From contig NW_022985174.1 of assembly GCF_010093535.1 (NCBI RefSeq), forward strand, positions 160,476-224,475: DNA of 64,000 nt, given 5' to 3'. Made by a program: the position numbers and the translations under genes. The notes beneath the pieces were generated by a model. It was not told the origin of the DNA. It did not search any database and worked only from the letters and a program-made list of their open reading frames with translations. Below, piece by piece: positions 56,643 through 64,000 of the stretch. Numbering within the stretch: position 1 is the first letter of the stretch; every line of letters begins with the position of its first letter. The stretch is from Lindgomyces ingoldianus (taxonomy: Eukaryota; Ascomycota; Dothideomycetes; Pleosporales; Lindgomycetaceae).

Positions 56643-57590
56643 AATGCCAAATACGAATGGGCGGTCCTATTATATTGAATCACAGCCAAGCAGCGATGGC
56701 TCGACGCAAAGCAAGCCCCGCTCTGGCTGCTTCAGGCTCACAGTTGGTTGAAGCAAATAAAGGCAGCGCTGAAGGATACCTTGTAAACTCTTTTTACATA
56801 CTTCATATTCTACACATTGCCACAATTCCGACGTCAAGCAGGAATCGCCGACATTCCAATAAAGCCCTAGATTTGCGATGGTGAGGGAGGGCATTCAGTC
56901 TGTGTTCACCCACCGTTTGCGTCTCACAAAGCACTTCGCTATCTTCCGCAAGGCTGTCGCACATATCGATACTATCGCATATGAAGATATCATCTACAGT
57001 TCTGGAAACCTCCTCGACCTGGGTATATCAGGGGAAGGTCATCGTTGAAGAATTCGAGGCAGAGACTGTGCAGGCAAAACTTGAGCAAGAGGAACGTAGC
57101 AACGACAGTATCGCTGAAAGTAAGAATAAAAAGACGGAGATCAACACCAACTAGGACAATGCTATCGAGCTGGGTGGGGAAGAAGGAGACAATAATTCTG
57201 CTTCTGGATGTTCTGACCGCTCAGGAAGTATTTTGCGCATCACAGCCGGTGATGCTTCCTTGGTATATGACCTCGACGCTCCCGCCAAGGTTCAAATCTA
57301 TGGATGCCTGCTTAACCTCTATTGTTTCGCCATCTCGTATGAACTGCTCGGTTTCAGCTTAGTGACCACATTAGTCTGCCAACTTTTCTTGCTTAAAGCA
57401 ATTGTCTACCATGCCCAATCATTGCCAGAAGTATGTGCGAGAAATAAGATTTCTCCGCTCATAAAATATGCAATAAATGTTATACGTATTATGCTAAGCT
57501 GGAGGATATCAACAGAAAACTGTATGCGACGCCGTCATTAACGGTTTTCAACAGAGGTGCTAGTGTTAGAGTTGAAGAGAGGCCTACGTA
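56643..57590 (+). pseudogene. decayed BTB/POZ-type gene, plus strand
   Basis: A plausible start reads MPNTNGRSYYIESQPSSDGS and stops early at about 56750. Coding-like sequence resumes at about 57000 in one frame (VIVEEFEAETVQAKLEQEER), is cut by a stop at 57151-57153, and goes on as DLDAPAKVQIYGCLLNLYCF, the region after the BTB core in fungal BTB proteins. It then changes frame and ends with KLEDINRKLYATPSLTVFNR. At least one stop and one frameshift separate the pieces. Assignment to BTB rests on that middle segment, and the neighbour at 57926 is more clearly BTB. The gene is not functional as read. Confidence 0.35.
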
Positions 57591-57925
57591 GACAGCAGGG
57601 AAGCGGGTGAAGACCTGGAGTATCGTTGGCGCGTATTTAACGCGTACAGAGCCGACTATGATAGAAAGAAGTGCGACAAAAAAGCCCCAGATCTAACGAA
57701 CAAGGCAAAATTTAGACGGGCCATGTTTCACAAGTTGACTAGTCCAGGTCTCCAGGACTCTTTACTTAGCATATATTGTGAGCTGCTGGTGCAGTCCACA
57801 TTTCATTTTATACTAGACTTTTTGGTAAGGTATTTGCTGAGCTGTACTCAAAAGACTGTCCGCGGACTACAAGGTACCTTACTGATCTTCTATCAACAAT
57901 TATAAATCTGCCTAGACCTTCTTGT

Positions 57926-58780
57926 CTATGCAAGCGATTCGGACCTCGGTCGTTTCCGTGCCAGTCCCCTTGATTCTCTCCCTGGATCTCCAGTCTTCGG
58001 TTTTTCGGCATTTGTCTTTTCAACCGCTGCCTCTTCAGCCATCGCCTTCTGAATCATTGATATCTCGGCCTCGGCCTTCTGCACAGCTTTGAGGTCCTCT
58101 TGAAGCTTCCAGCACTCCTCCTGCTCCTCCCTTGAAGCATGCTGATGGTGCGAACAGATATCCAACTCCCCCATCGTTAGACCCTTCCGCAGATGAAGCC
58201 ATTCTGCGTACTTCGTCATCGACCTCACAAGGAATAGCCTGGGCATCTTCTCGTACATTCCATCTTCCAAGTTCTTGTCTTCCTCGGCCTGAAACCTTGG
58301 CTCCCAGAAGATAATATTCGTATCTGTGAAGAAATCCAGAGTCGGATCATTGGAATCCAAATTCGTGAACGCGTATTCTCCGACTTCCAAGCACGGCGCA
58401 TAGTGCACATCTCCAAATCCCGTGATCTCCATACACACCACGGATTTCAGTTTCGGGACGTCGAAGCGGTTAGCAAAGGCGTATGTCTTGGTCATAAGCA
58501 TGTCTTCCATCCCAAGTTCGTATTGTCCACCGTGAAGTGACATATCGACTGCGTCTCACCATTTCACTGGAAGCTCCCCGGTATAGGGCCAGTTGCTGAA
58601 GACTTTGAAGACGATGCAGTCGACAGAGTAGAGAGGGCTGGTTCTGTCGCTTCCGAAATGCCGGATGCCATCCCAGAGCGAGTTGCGGAAATCCGGAGTA
58701 GTACATGAGGATGATTTGGTGGAGAGGGTGGTCGATCTTCTGTAGCCCGACCACCAAGCTTATGCCTATTCGTGAAGTCG
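57926..58780 (-). pseudogene. BTB/POZ domain protein with premature stop
   Basis: A 205-codon frame (57926-58543) begins MSLHGGQYELG and continues TYAFANRFDVPKLKSVVCME, the signature of fungal BTB proteins just after the POZ fold. It ends with a Glu-rich coiled coil and a basic tail. The preceding POZ part reads FRNSLWDGIRHFGSDRTSP, then IVFKVFSNWPYTGELPVKW in the same frame, and is then broken by a TGA at about 58556-58558. A Leu/Phe-Trp-x-Tyr-x-Gly pattern is typical there. BTB proteins mediate dimerisation and often act as adaptors for ubiquitin ligases. A shorter product from 58543 would lack the POZ fold. It is convergent with the decayed gene at 56643-57590. Confidence 0.5.
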
Positions 58781-61700
58781 TGAGCAAGTTTATCTGCCAC
58801 AAAAGCCCCTGTCACCTTTTCTGTTATTACCGGTCGCAAAATTTGTGTTTTTACGAGGCCTACTCGTTGTTTACCTAGTCCTCGCACTTTGTTCTCTTGG
58901 CTTTAATTATGGCGGCGTAAACGGTTATCATGCAATATCGCTTTTAACCACAACAACTTACCTTGTCCACAAAAAATTTCGACCATTGCAGGTGAAGCGG
59001 CCTAGCCGACGGTTGTGTGCACTCCCACGCCTTTCTTAGACCCCTCGAATCCTTTCATACTGACAAGGGGGACGGTATAGCTGGCCGCACGCCGCCCGCG
59101 GACGTGGTCATCAAGGTTCTTGTTTTGACCGCTAATTGCTGACGCGTACCGAAGTAATTCAATATGAAAATTAGGATACTTTTAACATCAGTGTTTCGCT
59201 TCCTGAAAGCGTCTCGTAAGGATCTGAAAGCTTACTTGGCCGACGACGCTTTCGCGGTCTTAGTTGACCCTTTCATATTCTCCATTGTGGCCCTGCTGCC
59301 TAATTGTTTTAGAAGACCGCAAAAGGGCAAGAAGGTGTTTGTGGAAGGAGTGGATGGAGTTTTGTGGCAGGTGTAGGTTTTTATGGGTTAAGGTAACTAT
59401 CCGGATTGGAAAAAGCGATGCGCTTGGAAGTGAAGGACAGTCTTAGTATGTGGAACAAAGTCGGTATGGCAAGGGCTTTCTCACCTGACCCCAGATGTGC
59501 CCAGGACATCCAATAATCCTAAGTCTAGCCTGTGATCAAAGCTCAAGTTCCATTCTACAGCACATCGAAAGGCACCACCTGGGGCTTATTTGCCAACCGG
59601 GTACGCCTTAAGCGGATTCAGGTTAGGCTAATGGAGAAGGGGTCATTTGCATCTCTCCAAGTGGCCACTTACAAGATGGCAAAGGCGACAAGGACATTGT
59701 TCTTACGGAGTGGCACGACACCCTCCATCGCCTGCCCCTACGCCTTACGTCAGGTAGGCGCAACCATACTTATAGATGGAACTTTACTTCCTCCCTAGAT
59801 AGCCACGGCAGCTATTACTGCAATTTATCATCTAATATGAAGCATGACAAGGTATTTGAGGACAGAATTTGGCATCAACTTGAAGCTCTCCTTTATTCCA
59901 GCAAAAGGGTTAACAGATCGACTCCACCCTAGTCATTTTCCACGTCATGTGGTAACATCCTGTAAACCGTGATAGAAAGTCCATGTTCTGCTGTTCACAT
60001 TAATATTAGGTTATGTGGCGTTTACACCTTTAGCAGAGAATGGAACGGAAGTCGCGTTGATAGAGTCCACACATTTCTGGCTGAAGCGATTGTTAAACTT
60101 TGAACTCTTCCGTAGTGTACGTGCCATGCCCTCGCACCCGGTAATAACCAAAAAAAAAAAACCTCCTTTCACTTGTTGTCAGAGGAATTATTCTTTGATT
60201 GGCACCCCTGCCTATCCTCCTCAGATTCATAGCGTGGTAGTCGCAGCATTAAGCTCCGCCTCCTTGTCCGGCCACTAGTTCTTTCTGTAATTCACCATGA
60301 CCTGGAGTAGGAATTCATAGGGTAGCTTCTCCTGCCGCTCTTTGTCTCCACCTTCTATATCCGCAGGTTTCCAATTCAGGCAGAAGGAGTAGACAAGAAG
60401 CTGAAGGAGCAGGTCTTTTCGCTACTGCTCTCAGATCCAGGGGTGAGTGACAGTGTCAGGCAGAAGTCAAGTCTGGAAGCCGCTCAAGAAGCCATGATAA
60501 AATTAATTTCTCTACCATGCGACAGATTTTGGCGCTAGCTTTTGCTAGGTTGCTTTCTTCTCCCAGACATACACAAACTACTAACGTGCATCCCTGCCCA
60601 GAGAGACATCCTGTGTGGCGAGACAAACGAGAGGTACTTTGGCTTTCAGCAAGTGGAAAGCTCATGCGCACAACAAATTTTGTTATAATTCTATGAAAAT
60701 AATCTGCTGTGACTAATCTTAAATGTTTATAGTAAACCTTTCCCTAAAATTATGTTTGCATTGTTGTCTTAAGCTAGATTTATACAGCACCTTTTTTTTT
60801 TTATAGCGTAGCAGACTTGCTTTCTACAACACTAATGTTAAGTCTTTTTTGCTCTAAACTTATGTAAAACAGCCTTATCCTAGCCTTCAAACCTCCTTCT
60901 AATGCTTAGAAGTTATCATTAGCCCTGTGCGCGCTATTGTGGGCAAATTTATGTAGGGTTGCTATGTTAATTAGTACTTCTAGCAGAAGTGAGACTCTAA
61001 TCTAGGCTAATACAAGACAACCCCGTACGTCCTATCTCACTATCTGCAGGTAATTTACTGTAAGATTTGTGGCTGTGCAGATCGCACAAGGGCTTAGAGT
61101 ATGATTAAATCTGATTTAGGATTGGGAGCAGTACAAGGACTCGGCTGACCCCAGCGCTTGTTTAGTTAGTCAAAACGTGTCAGCGTTGAAACCGGCGTCG
61201 ACACTGCCATCCCATAACTTCTAGATACGGTCCAACGCACATCGAAATACCTACTTTAGTAACGTGGAAACATGCCATCGCATCACTCTCGAGCGCTGAA
61301 ACCCGTTGGTATCCCTCCACTGACTGAAGGAAAGACCTGCTTAAGCCCACCATGTCCTCATGCTTCTCACACCCAAGCATACCTAATTCCTAGACCAGGC
61401 AGCAGCCAATACGTAGTCCCAGCTCGTTGAAGGGAAATACAATTATAAGATAAGATAGAGTAGAGCGGCCTTAGAAATCAAAGCCTGCGCCTCGGCAAGT
61501 GGGTTTAGTGTCAGAGGCAGAACGCCATGGTTGCAAACACATAAAGGTGGAGAGGTTTGACACGTTTTGGTAATACAGCTATCGTATGGTCAAACAAGAA
61601 TGACCCCTTATGTGGGTACTGGAATCTTTAGGGCTGTAGAGATGTACTTTAGTTTGACATATGAGGACATGAGAAGTTTGGATCGTTCATGCTCGTAGCT

Positions 61701-62286
61701 ATGCTTAACACTATGCTATCAAGGGCTGCATGCCGTCCACTGTCACCAGAAACGATCCTTATATCTCTTCCCAACGCCATCCATTCCAGACGTTCGTGGT
61801 AAGGTTGTGGCTGGTTCGTGTCGGTCATCGTACCTGCTAGCAGTGGCGACATGACGCATATAGGGATAACAGCCGCGTTAGTTGATTTGTAAGTGTGCTT
61901 CTTTAACTCGACTACTCAATCGTAGATCACACTAAACATGCTGCTTTAACGAAAGAAACATATTACTTGCGGTTCTCGCCATCCCTACTACTGAATATGA
62001 TTGACGGCTATCTGTGTATCCGAAGTCAGATGCCTAGTTTGTGCACTAAATTAATCCTCCAAAATATTGCCATGAACTAACCATAAGACCACATACCAAA
62101 GCTAGCTGCCTTACCCACTGTTGACACCTACACCTATCGGTTGCTGTTACCTGACCTGCTTTATAACAGCTCGACGGTAAATCTGTTATCCACTATGTAG
62201 CACGCTTCCAACGAGTTCATGAATTTTTGAGCGCAAACTAGGCAGTCATAAGGGTTAGGTTAGGCGCACTATATGATACGGGTTAT
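58781..62286. other. gene-poor stretch, 3.5 kb
   Basis: No gene is supported. Around 60690-60960 the sequence is AT-rich with homopolymer T and A runs. Minus ORFs at 61180-61380 and 61649-61852 look slightly protein-like (for example YHERLEWMALGRDIRIVSGD) but have no partner exon or domain. It reads as old repeat or gene debris. Confidence 0.35.
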
Positions 62287-63714
62287 TTACCTTTCATACC
62301 CCTGCTTCTCTCGCTCTAACTTCTCAATCCGTTCTTTATGTACGTTGAGTTCTCTCTCAGACCAACGATCACAGCAGGAGCCATGAAGCCGCTTTGGAAG
62401 TTCTCTACCATTGTACTGATCGATGCCGGATATGCGTAAGGCAAGTGATTTTGCTGAAGGGCGCCTTGTACGATCAGGATTAAGCATCTGCTTTATTTCA
62501 TAGAGCAAATGCTGCGTCTTTGCCTCAGAGGACTCGGCTAAAGCTAGCCACTGGTCAATTCGGTCAAGGTTTGCTTCGTAGGATTTATTTTTGGAAGGAC
62601 GGAGCTCTGCCAGCTCTGCTAGAGTGTGGTTTTGGGTGAGAACAACCACTGTTTCCAGGAAAACGCATCCTAAGGAGAAGATATCCGCTGAGCGACCGCT
62701 TTCCTTGTAATTAGATACCTCTGGCGCGCAGTATCTTAACGTACCACGTTCTCGGCTTTCACTGGTACTTGTAAGATCGGATGTAAAATTCTTTGCTGCA
62801 CCAAAGTCTGTAAGCCATAGCCCATCTGGCGAGAGGAGAATGTTGGATGGCTTGATGTCTTTGTGGCGAATATTGTTCCGGTGGAGATATGCCATGGTTG
62901 CAGTCAAACAGCCAAAAATAGACCACATTCGCTCCTCTTTCTGCCCTACAATGTCCCGAAATTCGTTGGCATTGAGACAATGATCAGCTAGCTTTTCAGA
63001 TAATCTGCGATCTTGGTCGAAGTCCTGATTGTATGAACGTCTCATATCCATAACCTCAAATACCACAGACAAATCGCAGCGTGCTACTGGCCATATTAGT
63101 AGACCAAGGTATGGTCTCTGAGTAAAGGTTCCGACAAGCCTGACAATATGTCGGTGTTTCGTATCCTTCAAGATGTCAATCTCTTTCATCTGGTTATTTT
63201 GGATTCCGTATCGATGATATATCTTCTTCAAAGCCAATTTGACACCCTTGCAAGTAACTTCCACTACTTCTCCATTCGCGCCATAGCCGAGTGCTCGCCC
63301 TCTTTCTAGTGGGATAGTTTCCTCATGAGTGAACGTTGCGTGTGAGCCTCTTCCGGACCAATCATCTCGCACAGACAGGGGCAGCTGATCGGTCTCATAT
63401 GCGTCTTCAATTCCTGAGGGGCTGAGGGGCGGAAAGGTTCTATGGTCTTCAGCGACTTGACTCGATTTGACAAAGTCAGCAACGTTATGCAGAAGCCTAC
63501 GCAGTCGGCGCGACTCTTTGCTAAGATTATGATAGAGTATCTCTAGTTTCTCGTCCTTAAGTTCCAAGGAACTGATACGGTTGTCTCGTTCCTGGATCTG
63601 GAGCCGGGCGTTACGCAATGCTTCCTCAAGATGTTCAGACTCTTGGATCGGTGTTCCCGAAACAGGAGCCGCTCGAGAAGGTGCTCCAGAAAGTGTAATG
63701 GGTGTGCTAGCCAT
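62287..63714 (-). CDS. protein kinase with N-terminal coiled coil
   Basis: An intronless 475-aa protein. Residues 24-80 form a coiled coil (LEEALRNARLQIQERDNRIS). The kinase domain begins with the Gly loop LGYGANGEVVE; Lys163 lies in LALKKIYHRYG. The catalytic loop is HKDIKPSNILL (Asp286, Lys instead of the usual Arg after His), then LTDFGAAKNF (303-305), YCAPEV and SADIFSLGCVFLE. All catalytic residues are present, so it should be active. After the kinase there is a short basic/acidic helix (HKERIEKLEREKQGYER). Such kinases are widespread and expanded in filamentous ascomycetes, often near heterokaryon-incompatibility or NLR-like genes, but none is seen here. Function unknown. A 77-bp tandem repeat lies just upstream of the start. 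Confidence 0.82.
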   Translation of the reverse strand: MASTPITLSGAPSRAAPVSGTPIQESEHLEEALRNARLQIQERDNRISSLELKDEKLEILYHNLSKESRRLRRLLHNVADFVKSSQVAEDHRTFPPLSPSGIEDAYETDQLPLSVRDDWSGRGSHATFTHEETIPLERGRALGYGANGEVVEVTCKGVKLALKKIYHRYGIQNNQMKEIDILKDTKHRHIVRLVGTFTQRPYLGLLIWPVARCDLSVVFEVMDMRRSYNQDFDQDRRLSEKLADHCLNANEFRDIVGQKEERMWSIFGCLTATMAYLHRNNIRHKDIKPSNILLSPDGLWLTDFGAAKNFTSDLTSTSESRERGTLRYCAPEVSNYKESGRSADIFSLGCVFLETVVVLTQNHTLAELAELRPSKNKSYEANLDRIDQWLALAESSEAKTQHLLYEIKQMLNPDRTRRPSAKSLALRISGIDQYNGRELPKRLHGSCCDRWSERELNVHKERIEKLEREKQGYER

Positions 63715-63823
63715 GGGTCTCGAATTATATTCAGCATCGCTGGTAGGTGTATCAAATTCCGGGTGGAAATTGTGATTGCCGGCCGATGTCTGCCGCTTCT
63801 AAACAGTTTGAGTAAGCTACCTA

Positions 63824-64000
63824 TGCACAGCAGCACACATAGACACAGAGGGAATAACTTACAAGCTATAACCACCAGAAAGGCTAGCATTAGCTCTCCA
63901 TGCACAGCAGCATACCTAGACACAGAGGGAATAACTTACTTCCTATAACCAACAGAAAGGCTAGCATTAGCTATCCATGCACAGCAGCATACCTAGACAC
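63824..64000. repeat. 77-bp tandem repeat upstream of the kinase gene
   Basis: Unit starts at 63824, 63901 and 63978 (TGCACAGCAGCA...), so the period is 77 bp; the third copy is cut by the window end. On the kinase strand each complete unit contains GTAAGTTATTCC, a perfect splice donor, and AGCTAATGCTAG, a branch-like site. It lies about 110 bp before the start codon. It may be part of the 5' leader or a spliced leader exon that was duplicated. Confidence 0.85.

Noticed and set aside
1..64000. CRISPR arrays, bacterial operons, phage or plasmid systems
   Set aside because: The window is a eukaryotic (fungal) nuclear sequence with introns; no regularly spaced short repeats with unique spacers were seen.

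Overview
The window looks like nuclear DNA of a filamentous ascomycete (Pezizomycotina). The evidence is short introns of about 45-90 bp with fungal branch points (CTAAC, GCTGAC), a CBM1-expansin secreted protein, a FlbA-type RGS protein, a fungal S41 peptidase, and AT-rich islands and transition-only repeat differences that look like RIP. A Leotiomycetes-like fungus is my guess from overall gene style; nothing in the window proves it.

Layout. 0-8 kb: a frameshifted GNAT tail, an orphan secreted protein (240 aa, Trp-rich, Cys-free), a small one-helix membrane protein, then a long gene-poor stretch with an inverted repeat. 8-29 kb is the gene-rich core: an R3H-SUZ RNA-binding protein, a ZCCHC10-like zinc-knuckle/RS protein, Cwf18, a mitochondrial PPR protein, a CBM1-expansin, MICOS subunit MIC12, a large disordered orphan and a GPI-type S41 peptidase. 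29-34 kb is decayed: an Aurora-kinase relic and an intact 640-bp non-autonomous hAT element with a perfect 8-bp target duplication. 34-37 kb carries a two-exon C2H2 transcription factor. 37-44 kb is AT-rich repeat debris, including a second relic of the same hAT family, followed by a GC-rich stretch upstream of flbA. 44-51 kb holds the FlbA/Sst2-type RGS regulator and the CHK1 checkpoint kinase. 52-59 kb holds a phosphopantothenoylcysteine decarboxylase with two frameshifts, a 608-bp inverted-repeat element and two broken BTB/POZ genes. 59-62 kb has no gene I can support. 62-64 kb holds a coiled-coil protein kinase with a 77-bp tandem repeat upstream.

How the genes relate. RNA processing is over-represented in the core: a zinc-knuckle/RS protein and a spliceosomal Cwf18 lie convergent, next to an R3H-SUZ protein. 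Mitochondrial functions (PPR, MIC12) and secreted wall-active functions (expansin, S41 peptidase) follow. FlbA (G-protein signalling) and CHK1 (DNA damage) are single regulatory genes. No secondary-metabolite cluster or operon-like system is visible.

The most unusual signals are a candidate AT-AC intron that restores a zinc knuckle, a GC-AG intron in the R3H gene, and two complete non-autonomous inverted-repeat elements with target-site duplications. All splice models were built by hand from sequence and are untested by transcript data.
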